Of a stretch of DNA of 64,000 nucleotides, positions 1 through 10,056 are shown one piece after another. Numbering within the stretch: position 1 is the stretch's first letter; each line of letters opens with the position of its first letter. The position numbers and the translations under genes were made by a program. The DNA is from Leptasterias polaris (lineage: Eukaryota > Echinodermata > Asteroidea > Forcipulatida > Asteriidae). Below the pieces are notes generated by a model. It was given only the letters and a program-made list of their open reading frames with translations. It had not been told where the DNA came from and ran no database searches. Location: contig JAZGTN010000073.1 in NCBI GenBank assembly GCA_037783415.1, positions 434,001-498,000 of the forward strand. Reading direction: 5' to 3'.

Positions 1-23
1 AGCCAAGGAAGCGTTATATTTTT

Positions 24-809
24 TTAAAATACACAAGGTAAATAATTTTCAAGATGCTCTAGAGACAATATCAGCAACATGAATGTCCCATTTGAGATCA
101 CTCTGAATCGTGACTCCAAAAGTTTCATGTGATTAATCCTGTTCAGGGATATATCATTAAGAGTGAACATGGGGTTAGGTGTAACTCGTCGTAGGAAACT
201 GATCTTCATTACTTGACATTTAGCAGGTTTGGGGAGAACATCGTTAGCTTTGGACCATTCTGAAAGATCATCAAGATGGGATTGAAGTTGAGTATTTTCA
301 CCATATTTAACTATATCCCCGAGGGTCAGGTCGTCCACGTATTTCCAACGTCTATTATGGCTTCCAATGGCAGCATCGTTAACTAGGACCAAAAATAATA
401 TGGGGCCTAACTTAGTTCCTTGCGGGACGCCACAATCAATGGTTTTGATAGAGGATGTGTGATTAACGAGTTTGGTATTTTGGGTGCGATTGGAAAGAAA
501 GCTGCAGACAGTTGGAATAATTGAACGTCTAACCCCAAGGTTGATAAGTTTCTTGATAATAATATTATGATTAACAAGATCAAAGGCTTTGGTGAAGTCA
601 ATCGCAGCAATGTAAGCATACTGGTTAGGCTTATCAAGTCCCTCATATATAGAATTTAACATATCCACTAGGTAATGAGTGGTAGAGCTGCCCTTAATGT
701 TACCGTATTGTTTAGGATCAAGTTTTCTAGAAATATCATTAATAATGTATTTGGACATGTTCGAAACTAAGTAGAGACTATGGAATGTACGACATTTGTA
801 TAATTCCAT
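24..809 (-). pseudogene. Non-LTR retrotransposon reverse transcriptase fragment (copy 1)
   Basis: A 261-codon minus-strand frame carries reverse-transcriptase hallmarks of jockey/CR1-like non-LTR elements: motif A with the catalytic Asp at residue 71 (FTKAFDLVNH, about 72-81), motif B GVPQGTKLGP (127-136) and motif C YVDD (157-160). The endonuclease and the first RT blocks are missing, and the first ~17 codons come from the satellite-like repeat at the 5' truncation point, not from the element. Near its 3' end the frame breaks: loss of one G close to the codons for MKLL shifts it, and a TGA lies further down the original frame. The same lesions occur in copy 2, where the C-terminal part is visible. 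It is a dead, 5'-truncated insertion. Confidence 0.85.
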
Positions 810-1305
810 TAATCACGGTGTCAATTACAGCACTAAGAAATCTTTGTTATAATTAACTGCAAGATTTCTTCCTGAACTATGTTAATTATTTATTTTACAT
901 TCAGTACATAATTGACACACCTGAATGAGCACTCACTGTTAAACAATAAGAATAAAAAAGAATGCATATTAATAAATAAATTAATGGTAATGTTTGACAT
1001 AAGGTATAGACTTGGAATGTATGGCATCTATGTACAATTCCCTTATACTGTACATACACAGCAATAACCGTTGTTAAAGGTAACTGCAAGACTTGTTCCA
1101 GAATTATGTTTTATTTACTTTATATGCGGTATTGAATTACCATCCTAGAGAGAGCATTCATCAATGCATTAATTTGTCAAGTATAAGTATAGACTTGCTA
1201 CATGTTTGTGCAGCAACTTTGTAAGATTACAGTGTCAAGTTCAAATTGTAAAGTTTCATTAAAAATAGAGACCTGACTATTTGACTTCAAACCAGTGTAA
1301 CAATA
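766..1305. repeat. Satellite-like dispersed repeat, about three degenerate units
   Basis: The phrases 'GTATAGACTTGGAATGTA', 'CAATTCCCTTA' and 'TTGACACACCTGAATGAGCA' recur with spacing of roughly 190-230 bp. The same words recur at 15300-16060, 32910-33330 and 37330-38000 and in copy 2. Three of these four clusters lie just downstream of an LRR exon or a retrotransposon. There is no coding potential. Confidence 0.6.
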
Positions 1306-1418
1306 TAATCAACAAAATTGTAAAAATATCACCAAATTAAGGTGCTCAAGCCGCACGAGAGGGAATCCTCAGACAGTAAAAATCAAATAAAGATCAATTA
1401 CAGATATTCAAGCCATAG

Positions 1419-2587
1419 TTACTTATTTTCCAAAATAATCTGGACAACCATTGTGTTTGACATCTCTTGCTGTACCTTTCTAAAAAGTGTCTCATCTTCA
1501 GATGTGAAGTTACATTTGATCAAATTTACATATATCCTGTTAGTAGGATGCTTCAAATGCCTTAAAGAAGGAGCCCATGATGCAACTGAATGCCTCAGCT
1601 CTTTATTGTAACTGAGGTCCAAGGTGTCAATGTTCCCTACTGATTTAGCGATGGGCTCAATATCTACGCCTGTCAAAGAACAGTTGCACAAAGACATCTT
1701 TTTCAGTGGGTTCAGTTGTCCTACATGTAGGTGAGCAGCCCATGATGCTGCATTACCACCAAGGGATGGATTACCCGACAAATCCAGTGTGGCTAGAGTG
1801 GACATGTCACTCAGTGATCCAGCAAGTGGTTCAATGTCTTTACTTTGCAATTCACATTCTTGCAAGAACAGCCGTCTAAGGTGTTTCAGGTACTTCAAGT
1901 ACTGGGCCCAGAGGTCTGCCGAGCCACCCAATTGTGGATTACCTGAGAGGTCAATACTGAAACAGTCTTCTCTGGTTTTTATTCCACTTAAAATTTCTGA
2001 AAGGTCTGAAGAAGATATTGAATCTTCACACAGAGACAGAATAGTCATTTGTTTGCCATATTCCTCAACTTGCTTTAAAAAGTCAAAAACTTTCTTGTTA
2101 TGTTGTAATTTACAGTTCACAAGATTCTTCAGCATACCAAGTGAAGCAGCAATGTATATAATATCCTTGTGTTGGAAGTCACATCCTATGAGTGTCAAAC
2201 TTTTCAGCAGGTTTAAACTTTGCAGGTTATAACCCCATGATGATACAGCGCCACCAATATCTTTGCTGAACTTACCCGGCTTTATTGTCAATTCTGTCAA
2301 CTTGGGTGTACTGACAAACGACGATGTCATGTATTCCATACTGGCAGGAGTTACTTCACAAAAATCTAGTTCAAATTTTGAGAGATTTGTCATTCCACTC
2401 ATCACATCTCTCAAATCCTCACCGAAGCTTTCCAGGTTGCACCTGGAAAAAGACCAACTTTTTACTTTGCCGAGCTGGGCATTTTCTCTGCCTTTCTTTC
2501 TGTCATCGTCTTTCACGTGTTTCAGGTAGTAAAATAACTCGCGGAGACCATCATCGCTGTAATCTTGAATACTCATACACTCTGTAA
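1419..2587 (-). CDS. LRR exon of a NACHT-less NLR-like gene (copy 1)
   Basis: This exon encodes a leucine-rich repeat domain of NLR/ribonuclease-inhibitor type, with units of about 28-55 residues such as LATLDLSGNPSLGGNAASW, and ends at a stop at 1419. It is about 90% identical to the LRR exon at 17318-18598 from residues DLVTE onward but lacks that exon's first ~45 codons, which carry the helical NACHT-proximal segment. No NACHT sequence lies between it and the linker exon at 3683-3769. Two AG acceptors (exon starting 2587 or 2581) sit behind a T-rich tract, and both are phase-compatible with the linker donor, so DED-linker-LRR splicing in frame is possible. A 2-codon insertion containing TACATGTA (about 1722-1731) distinguishes it from its paralogue. 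LRRs would bind ligand or regulate in cis; function is inferred from family. Confidence 0.8.
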
Positions 2588-2889
2588 CTAAATCAGCCAG
2601 CAACCAAATAAAACAGTAAAAACATCAGTTAGTGTTTTTTGTTTTGCCAATATTTTTTTGAAATGTTCTACTCTTGTTCAAGGGCAATTATTCCTCAGGC
2701 TGTTAATCTTTTGCATGACACCTAATCTCCCCCAGTTAAACAAATTTAACAATTTATGCATAATTTTAAGAATCAGAATATGAATTCTGAAAATTGACAA
2801 GGTCGGCGTAAATGCTTAGCAATGGTTTTATAAGCAAACAAGGTCAGCTACCTTAAATTGATACATTGTTTGTTCAATCACGCATAGAT

Positions 2890-3271
2890 GTAGTACAAGT
2901 AGGCCGACAGCACTTCCTCTCCTTTTAACGTCAGTGTGATTTTCTAGTGTTTTCCTTTTACTGTTGTAAATATTGCCAAGGTTATCAGGTCCAATTTCAA
3001 TTCCGTTCTTTGCTTGCCTATAGTTTTTGTCTTATTAGTCACCAGCTACTTTTTTACGATGCTTTTTGAGCAGTCTAGTATCTACATGTAGCCTAGTATT
3101 TTTGGTTATATCGCTTTTCAGGTTTACTGTTTAAATCGTTTAAAATTTTAACTGTTGTAGTTTTTAAACAATGTAAACACGTCAATTTAAGTCTTTTTGA
3201 CTTCTGTCGTGTATTTTTTGAGATATAAATAATAAACCTAATTGAATTGAATTGAATTGAATTGAATTGAA
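2890..3271 (+). mobile_element. 3' end of a 5'-truncated non-LTR retrotransposon with (GAATT)n tail
   Basis: The segment ends in AATAAACCT followed by six GAATT units (3241-3271), typical of a retrotransposon 3' UTR with a short tandem tail. It interrupts sequence that is continuous in the paralogous intron near 21300-21310. ATAGAT occurs at both edges (about 2885 and 3273), a plausible target duplication. No coding sequence remains. Confidence 0.6.
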
Positions 3272-3682
3272 TATAGATATGGTATGTGCTTTCATGCATC
3301 ACACGATAATGTGCGTACATGTGGCACTAAACTCTTTGGCAACAATTTTCCCAATGAAAAATCCACACACAGAGTACAGTCGATTTGATAGTAACCTGCA
3401 CTAACGTGACACACAACAATGTTTAGGGGCCATTTGTTTGCTAGTTCACAGAATCAGTCTTTATATTACATGTTAATACACCCGAACCAGTCTTTGACCA
3501 ATCAGAGTGCATAAACTCTCCGAGGTATTTAGAATTAGAATTTTTAAGTGTTTAGAGCTTTCTCAGACTTTCAGGCAGTGGGCACACTGTTATGGTTGTG
3601 TCTGGCCAGATTGAACACTCTAAGAGAATTTGCTAAGATGTTTTAACTGGTAACCAGAGAACCAATGTAAAAACAAACTTAC

Positions 3683-3769
3683 CACTGGAGTTATCTAGAG
3701 GTTGATGTGGTCCTGAAACCCTCTTGGATGTCATCTCAGTATTGGCAGCTCCTGATGCAATACCATAAC
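3683..3769 (-). CDS. Linker exon of the NACHT-less NLR-like gene (copy 1)
   Basis: This 87-nt exon is bounded by a consensus acceptor (CCAACAAG before GTTATGG) and donor (AGTG before GTAAGTTTG). Both ends are phase 1, so it adds 29 codons without changing frame. It encodes a hydrophilic linker beginning YGIASGAANTEM and ending PHQPLDNSSG. Near-identical exons at 21687-21776 and 58655-58744 keep the same boundaries and ending, which supports it as a real exon although it is too short to stand out as an ORF. It joins the DED-like exon to NACHT or LRR. Confidence 0.75.
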
Positions 3770-4723
3770 CTTGTTGGAGAGTTCAAGACTTAGTTTAGAA
3801 ATCAGTCAAGTTTTTGCTGGTTGTTCCTTTTTATAGATTTTGATTTTCTTCATATTCCAGACAGAAATTTCAAAAAAAGCTGTTTAGCACAAAATACTGC
3901 ATAAGACACGGACATCAGAAATGGGAACCAGTTCTGTGTAAAGTACCAAGGTACATTGCTTGGGCTTGATCCTTAGAAATATTTTGGTAAGCAATTAAAA
4001 TTGTTTGCCATATTTTCTTTTACAGCTTTATGAAAGGTGTTACATGAAGATGCAATCAAATAACAGTATCACTTCTTCACTAAAAGGGGGGGAGAGTTCA
4101 GAGAGGCAAAAACTTTCCCTCTTTTTTTGAAATCAGATGAATAATAATGTAGCAATGAGTGTTTTGTGTACTTTTTAATTAGGTATCAGTTTGTCTTGTT
4201 TTTTGTTCATAAGAGCATTGTTTTTCAACTCAAGGTATGTCATTTATCCACGCAAAAGCTTGCATGTTCAGCTTTTTAACTCATTTTTTGTGAACATAAA
4301 ACAAACAAAACAACAACAATTTATTTAACACCTTTTTTATACATACATGTGTTTGTGACAGAATAATGAATACCCTTACAGACTAGAAATTTGTTCATTT
4401 GACATTTGTGCTAATCGACTTTTTTTTCAGTCTAGAATAGCCCACTTCTGTGGGTCAAATTGAACCTCGCGGACTGTTTTTTGCAATCCAACGAAGGGTT
4501 ATTTATTTTAACACTTTTGGATTAAGGGTCAATTTAACTCCTCGTCTCAACATCAACCCACACCAAATTGTTTGGACTTGGATAAGATTGGAATGCCTGA
4601 CCCTGTGATAAGCAATTGTCATTAAGGCCAACTTGCCCCAGTCCTTCTGAATCTTTCACTTTGGCAATTGGATATACATGTAGAAGGATTTGGGACTGTA
4701 AGGGATACTTTGTAATCCTGGGA

Positions 4724-4744
4724 CCCCCCCCCCCCCCCCCCCCC
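4724..4744. repeat. Poly-C tract (21 C)
   Basis: A homopolymer of 21 C lies just 3' of the DED-like exon, in intron 1. The paralogues have shorter runs here (about 22742 and 61612). Its length is identical in the two large duplicates, which is notable because such tracts usually vary. Confidence 0.8.
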
Positions 4745-4794
4745 TTTGTATTTATGTTTTTTCAGCATGGCCTAATACATCCCTACATCCTTAC

Positions 4795-5092
4795 CTTTTT
4801 CATACAAGAGTTTTTCTGTTTGATCAATATCTCCAATAACTGCCACATTGCCAATGCTCCTCATTATTTCTTTTAGCTTTCTGTATTTGCCAACTCCTAT
4901 GACTCCTCTGACCTCTAACTCACGTAGCATCTCTCTCACATCCTTTATTCTCTCAAGTTCTGCATCTTTGAAGCCACCAACATCATCTGTTCTGACTGCT
5001 TCCTTCATGTCCTTAAAATTGTCAGTGGTTAAAGTCCTTTTTAAGTTTAGCATTAAGTCAGTGTGTTCTTTTGGTACTCTCTGACGAGGCAT
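4795..5092 (-). CDS. DED-like (death-fold) first exon of the NACHT-less NLR-like gene (copy 1)
   Basis: ATG at 5092 opens 99 codons ending at a GTAAGG donor (phase 1). Residues ~8-80 fit a death effector domain pattern: an amphipathic first helix (LMLNLKRTL), an E-x-I-K-D-V helix, then LRELEVRGVIGVGKYRKLKE and IMRSIGN, which matches the DED helix 4-5 region (leucine-glutamate-x-arginine-glycine followed by a Leu-rich helix). DEDs bind other DEDs in apoptotic and inflammatory complexes. Paralogues at 22826-23123 and 61670-61964 start at the same ATG and share the donor. The upstream leader is also conserved (AGCAAA before the ATG). DED is favoured over CARD or Death because of the RG motif; a profile search would settle it. 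Confidence 0.75.
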
Positions 5093-5206
5093 TTTGCTCC
5101 GGTATTGTCACCCTTTTGCAAAAGTGTAGAAAGCTGCAGACAAGACCCTGTAGTGAAACATCCCAAAACATCTAATGACGCCACAATTCAAATATATGGG
5201 TCTGTA

Positions 5207-5353
5207 CTAGACCCAGTAACTGGGGCGCTGTACTCCTTTTTTGAAATTTTGACATAATCTGTCCGTAGATGATATCAAAATTTCAATAAAGGAGTACAGC
5301 GCCCCAGTTACTGGGTCTAGGCATGGAGGTCTATTTCTACCTCCATGGTCTAC
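5207..5353. mobile_element. Palindromic MITE (hAT-like) with target duplication
   Basis: The arms 5207-5253 and about 5274-5320 form a nearly perfect hairpin (CTAGACCCAGTAACTGG and its complement), followed by a second small hairpin (CATGGAGGT / ACCTCCATG). The whole is flanked by GTCTGTAC at 5200-5207 and 5354-5361. The paralogous site at 62072-62079 has a single GTCTGTAC and no insert, so it is a natural empty site. Seven to eight bp of duplication and TAGACC termini suggest a hAT-type non-autonomous element. Confidence 0.8.
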
Positions 5354-5591
5354 GTCTGTACATATATTTGTACGGAGAATGGCAATAAATTTGATCTTTT
5401 GACACACAAAACATTCCAGTATAGAATGTACAGACCCGCTTCTTGTTATATCATCCAATCACGTCATGTTTAAAACATTTCTCTGGAAGAGCATATTTTT
5501 ACGTACAAAATGACATTTTACACTATTTTAACGCGAGGTTGGAGACTTATACATGTACTTGTAGTTGTTTTTACACTTTCATAGGGACTCT

Positions 5592-5661
5592 GAGTGATCA
5601 CAAAGGAGTGATCACAAAGGAGTGATCACAAAGGAGCGATCACAAAGGAGTGATCACAAAG
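5592..5661. repeat. 14-bp tandem repeat, five copies
   Basis: The unit GAGTGATCACAAAG is repeated five times with one substitution (GCGATC in the fourth). Each unit holds the palindrome TGATCA. The paralogous upstream region near 62291 has one diverged unit only, so the array expanded in this lineage. Confidence 0.9.
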
Positions 5662-5883
5662 CTGTAACAAGCTGGATCACAGAATGGAGGGGAAAAAACA
5701 CCACTACAATAGAATGGCATTCAGTCCTAATCCTAAGGGTGCTCTACCTCCATCAGATGGAGGGTTTCAATTATCACAACTACATTGTACACTAACAGAT
5801 TTCCCACTAACCCAACATCAACATTGTATTGTCCATGGAGAGGAACATGGTAGTACTACTACTAGATAATAGTACATGTGTAC

Positions 5884-6967
5884 TGTTGGGCGCAATCAAG
5901 CCGCCCGCGCAAGCTTCAAGATGGGCCGCGCAAACTTCACAGCTTGCGGGAGTAAAATTTGCATGCGGCAAATTTGCGTGTGCGGATGAAGATTGCGCAC
6001 TACATTTCTCAAGCTCAACATGAACTGCACAGCATAAAATCGTTAGTTTAGTTGTAGCTATGTTAGGCCACAGAACTAAAACAAATTGTTGATCGTCCTT
6101 TTTTTCGGGGGGTGGAAAGGGAGGACGGTTTTATTTTTATTTTTTATTTTTTTATTCATTTTTGATGACACAGCCAAATATGAAATAAAGACTAGAGAAA
6201 TCGTCACAATCACTGTCAACAGCTGCAGTGCATCTCAATTAATTTTTGAAGTAATTACCAAACGCACTAATTCCCTTTAAAAATATAAAGACTTTTTACT
6301 GAAATTTAAGAAACCAGCATACCTTTCATATCTTTTTTCTTTGTGCTGTTGTAACAGAACCTTACAAATGAGTTCAGGTTTTTTTGTTTTGTGGTTATAC
6401 AGTGTAGTTGATAGGAAACTGATTTATAAAACAACCTATTTGTGTAACGTGTGTATTGATATTTTGGGATTTGGAGTTGTTCTTCTCATTAAAATAAACG
6501 TGTGATCATAAATAAACACAGCAACACGCCAAGAGTGAAATTCATTTATGTTGTTATGATAACTTATTTAGACCTTGGTCCTCCATGTTAAAATTAGGTT
6601 TATAACTAGGTTTAAAGAAAGTATTGGTAAGCTAAAAATTAAATCTTTTTGTGAACTGATTATACATCGCATCAGCATCCAGTGATGTGGGCAAATTGAC
6701 TGTCAACATTTAGTATTTATTGAAACAGTCCCCCAGACTTGTAAAATCGAACAACATTTGGCGTTGCGTTAATACTAATAGCAGACTGTGTCAAGTCTAA
6801 TACTGCTGATCTGGCTTTGACATGAACTACAAGCAACAGCACCAAATTTACGCAGGGCCTGAAATTTGCGTGGAATTTCTGGTGCGCAGGCTTAAACCTG
6901 CGCGCGCAAATTTAATATGCGCCATCAAGTTTGCGCGCTCAGCGGAGGCTGAAGTTTGCGCCCAACA
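5884..6967. mobile_element. Putative non-autonomous DNA transposon with GCGC-rich TIRs
   Basis: The 5' end TGTTGGGCGCAA and the 3' end TTGCGCCCAACA are exact inverted repeats 1084 bp apart. Both termini are followed inward by repeated words of the type TTTGCGCGC. The interior shows no transposase. Flanks on both sides contain AGTACTACTACTAG, but I could not define a clean target duplication. Confidence 0.5.
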
Positions 6968-6991
6968 CTATCAAAGTACTACTACTACTAG

Positions 6992-7666
6992 TAGGGTCCG
7001 ACCTCATATTATCGCGGTGGTTATCGCTTTTTTGTGCCCAAATAAAATATTACCAACCTGTGTAAAGTGTCCTGTTATTATCATTGCTGGAGTATTACTT
7101 TCCACTAAGAGCAAAAAAAAATACATCGTTTGTCTGATTTAATTCGTCAACGACGTCTCTGAAAGTGAGCATGCGCGTGGTGCGATTCTGGAGGAGAGCC
7201 TCATATCATCGCGACATCATGCTGACATGTACGTGACATGTACGGTAAAGGATATTGAGCGCACAATTGACAGCAAATGGTATTTTACAAAAAAAATACC
7301 TTGTTTCAACTCCGTACTTCTGTGTACAATTTCGAGAGTGTGACACGTCCAATGACAAAAATTCAAATTGCAAAAGTGAAAATTGGGGCTAGCACTTTGC
7401 AATAAAGTGTGACAAGATTAGGGGTAGGCCTACGTTTTTACGGACATGGTCAACGGAAATTCACTAGGTCAGTAAAAAGTACATTTTTGTATAACTTTCC
7501 AGGAGACGATACATTTGTTCTCAGAAGTCCACAAAATAGTTGTCAGGGCCTTAGTTACCGGTTCACTTATTGAAAGTCGTCGCTTGGGGGGTATTGACAA
7601 CAACAAAAAACAGAAATTCTGGTACCGCGGTATTACGAGACCCGCGGTAATACGAGGTCGGACTAT
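6992..7666. mobile_element. Putative non-autonomous DNA transposon, TIR GTCCGACCTC, 5-bp TSD ACTAG
   Basis: The left end TAGGGTCCGACCTCATATTA and the right end (reverse complement ATAGTCCGACCTCGTATTA) are ~26/30 matching TIRs that run into CGCGG. ACTAG is duplicated at 6987-6991 and 7667-7671. An internal copy of the terminal word (CCTCATATCATCGCG, about 7200) suggests subterminal repeats. No transposase frame is present. Confidence 0.6.
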
Positions 7667-8307
7667 ACTAGAGTAGCAGTACTACAGTAGCACTCTGCAT
7701 AGAGAAAGGATGCACTCAGTTGGCCCTAGTTGTGATAACCCTCCCTCCTGCTGACTCCACTAAATGGCCGACATGTTCCGCTAGTCTTATTTCCAGTCGT
7801 AAAACGATGATCAGGGGTCGAGTGCTGCTGTGATATGCCGTGTCTAAGTCCTCATCCCTCCTGTACCCGAGTCACTTCAAAATGTCGTACCCAAGTCACT
7901 TTGTACCTCAATTGTCTGACTCTGGCTGCACATCATGGTAGTAGGCTCACACTGCTCAATCATCATGTCATGAGTCCACGTTGTCAAACACAAATCTTAT
8001 AAAATTACTTACAATTGCTGGCAATATGGAAGGGAAGCACTTCGAGGATCGAATCTTAATTGATAACTCCGGTGTCAGTCCAGGAAGGAAGTACCCCTGC
8101 AGAGTGCAAATAGTAATGGAGACTGACTGGCGTATCAATTATAATAATATTCCACCACGTATTTGTGCCACCACACGGAGGTACCACACGACCCCATCAC
8201 CTTCCGGGTCGAGTCATGCGTACTTTCTTAGACGAGTCAACAGAGGGCGTTATCAGACAACATTAAACTGCACACATTAATTATTCGTCTCATGCGTGTG
8301 CACGGGA
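7667..8307. other. No gene seen
   Basis: There are short frames only, without homology that I recognise. The sequence is of unremarkable composition and the same in copy 2. Confidence 0.4.
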
Positions 8308-8423
8308 CAGTGTTGTAGTCGAGACCTGGGAGTCCGAGGGGGTGACCAAGACCGAGACCACAGGGTACCGAGAACCAGACCGAGACCAGCAAAAAGTGGT
8401 CTCGAGACTTATGTACCACACTG
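8308..8423. mobile_element. Small hAT-like MITE
   Basis: It starts CAGTGTTGTAGTCGAGACC and ends with CCACACTG preceded by GGTCTCGAGAC, giving imperfect TIRs around CAGTGT(T/G)GTA and CTCGAGACC. Flanks GCACGGGA and GCGCGGGG match at 6 of 8 positions, compatible with an aged 8-bp TSD. CAG...CTG ends and 8-bp duplication are hAT traits. Confidence 0.5.
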
Positions 8424-8454
8424 GCGCGGGGATATGGAGGAGGGCAGAATCATC

Positions 8455-8512
8455 GGGTTGGGTTGGGGTGGGGTGGGGTGGGGTGGGGTGGGGTGGGGTG
8501 TGGGGGGAGGGG
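8455..8512 (+). repeat. G-rich (GGGGT)n tract with G-quadruplex potential
   Basis: Seven to eight GGGGT units are followed by GTGGGGGGAGGGG. More than four closely spaced runs of four G on the plus strand fit the quadruplex pattern. The tract opens the frames of several short spurious ORFs. Confidence 0.85.
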
Positions 8513-8918
8513 ACAGAATCTCCTGCCAAGAAACGGATTCCGCTTTCAAGACTGGTGGTTCCCCGTCCAGCCCCAAGTACTAGACTGCATTCAGCCTTTC
8601 TGTTATAATAAGTGCAGGTGGTTTCTTTCTGCTTTCTTTTTAATGTTCCTTTGCACCAACTATTATAAGAAGGGATGACCTTTTGTAAAGTTTTGTTTCT
8701 TATAAAACATAATACATAATATATAACATATAAAGTTTTTTGTAATCTTATGTGAAATAACTACTTGCAAACTTTTGCGTGGAGGTCCATGCAGCCAAGC
8801 AAACGCTTTAACCAGTAAGGCAAATTTTGTCGAACGAAACACTTTTTGTAAACCTGAGTATACAACTACGAGTGGTTCTCTTCCATTGTAATTAGTCCCC
8901 CCCCCCTCCCCCCACCGA

Positions 8919-8981
8919 CCACGTTGTCCAGTAAAGGAGCCACGTTGTCCAGTAAAGGAGCCACGTTGTCCAGTAAAGGAG
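8919..8981. repeat. 21-bp tandem repeat, three copies
   Basis: Three exact head-to-tail units beginning CCACGTTGTCCAGTAAAGGA, preceded by a C-rich run (about 8897-8913). Being 21 bp long, it keeps frames open on both strands, but no gene is supported. Confidence 0.9.
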
Positions 8982-9207
8982 CCGGGTTGTTGTGTGCTAG
9001 CCCGTTCACTCACACCAGTACGCCCCTGCCAACAGTGCCCCAAATGAGACTGTGGCGGCGACATGTACAAAGTATGTACACGACAATAAATTATTTAGAG
9101 TTTCAGTTTGTACAGTTCACGTATTTAAGTTTTATTGCTCTTCTCATAGTCATGGCTTGTACAGTTTCCTCGTTCTTAGGTTACAACTCTGTTCTGGTAT
9201 ATCACGT

Positions 9208-9394
9208 GGAAACCAGTCATCTCGCCCCCCCGGCAAAGTCGCCCCCCACAAAGTTGCCCCCTGCAAAGTCGCCCTCCAGCAAGCTCGCCCCCTCCAGGTA
9301 CAAACTCGCCCCTCACAATGTTGCCCCTACAAAGTCGCCCCCCGCCAGAGTTGCCCCCTAACAAAGTCGCCCCCAACACAGTTGCCCTCCCCTT
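9208..9394. mobile_element. Solo terminal region of the CGCCCCC-repeat transposon family
   Basis: It begins GGAAACCAGTCATCTCGCC, nearly the same as the left end of the complete element at 12540, and runs into a degenerate array of ~15-bp CAAAGTCGCCCCC units. No matching right end or TSD was found nearby, so it looks like a decayed or truncated relative. Confidence 0.6.
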
Positions 9395-9693
9395 GGTTAT
9401 GACTACAAGGTGAAGCTTAGAAGAGTTCTGAGAAGATTAGGCCGTGTTCCGTCCAACACGACAACTTCGGCTACCGCTACAGCTGTTGCTGGCTCGGTCG
9501 ACAGCAAGAAGCTTTTGTGAGGCTGTGCTGCCATCTTCGGCAATAAGATGGACACTAACGTAACGTCTTAAGACTTGAGTGCAAAATAAGTTAACTAACT
9601 CATAAAACAAGGGCAACTACAGTGCAAAAAATGAGTGGCAATTTTACTGTCCAATAATAAAAGATTTATCTTACAAATATCAACAACACTATC

Positions 9694-10015
9694 CAGGGCT
9701 CGAAATTTACACTGGACCACAGGCCCGAGGCCAGTAATTTTGGTGTTGGGTCAGTAAACTTATGACCTAACAAGTCCAATGGTCTTGTGTTTTTCAATTG
9801 AATAACAGAAACAAATTATGTTCAAATGGTGACTTTGGGTCTAATAAATTATCTTTCAATTCTATGAGTAATCAAGTATACTCTTCTCTTACTTGCCTCA
9901 GTTCGGGTTCATATAAAAGCAGTCAAGTGCATGTTAAACCGTGGCAACAAGTTTTTTGTTTTTTTTCACATTTTGAATCAAGTCTTGTGGATTTTCTCCC
10001 CAAATTCGAGCCCTG
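9694..10015. mobile_element. hAT-like MITE, TIR CAGGGCTCGAATTT-type
   Basis: The element is 322 bp, with left end CAGGGCTCGAAATTT and right end AAATTCGAGCCCTG. CACTATC is duplicated on both sides (9687-9693 and 10016-10022), 7 of a presumed 8 bp. CAGGG...CCCTG termini are characteristic of hAT non-autonomous elements. Short frames inside are not genes. Confidence 0.75.
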
Positions 10016-10056
10016 CACTATCTCTGTATGGGCTACGCCCGTTTTTAAAATGTTTT

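Noticed and set aside
1789..2529. Several plus-strand frames of 87-147 codons opposite the LRR exon
   Set aside because: They are shadows of the LRR coding sequence on the other strand.
4616..4876. Plus-strand frame with a proline run
   Set aside because: It comes from the poly-C tract and the complement of the DED-like exon.
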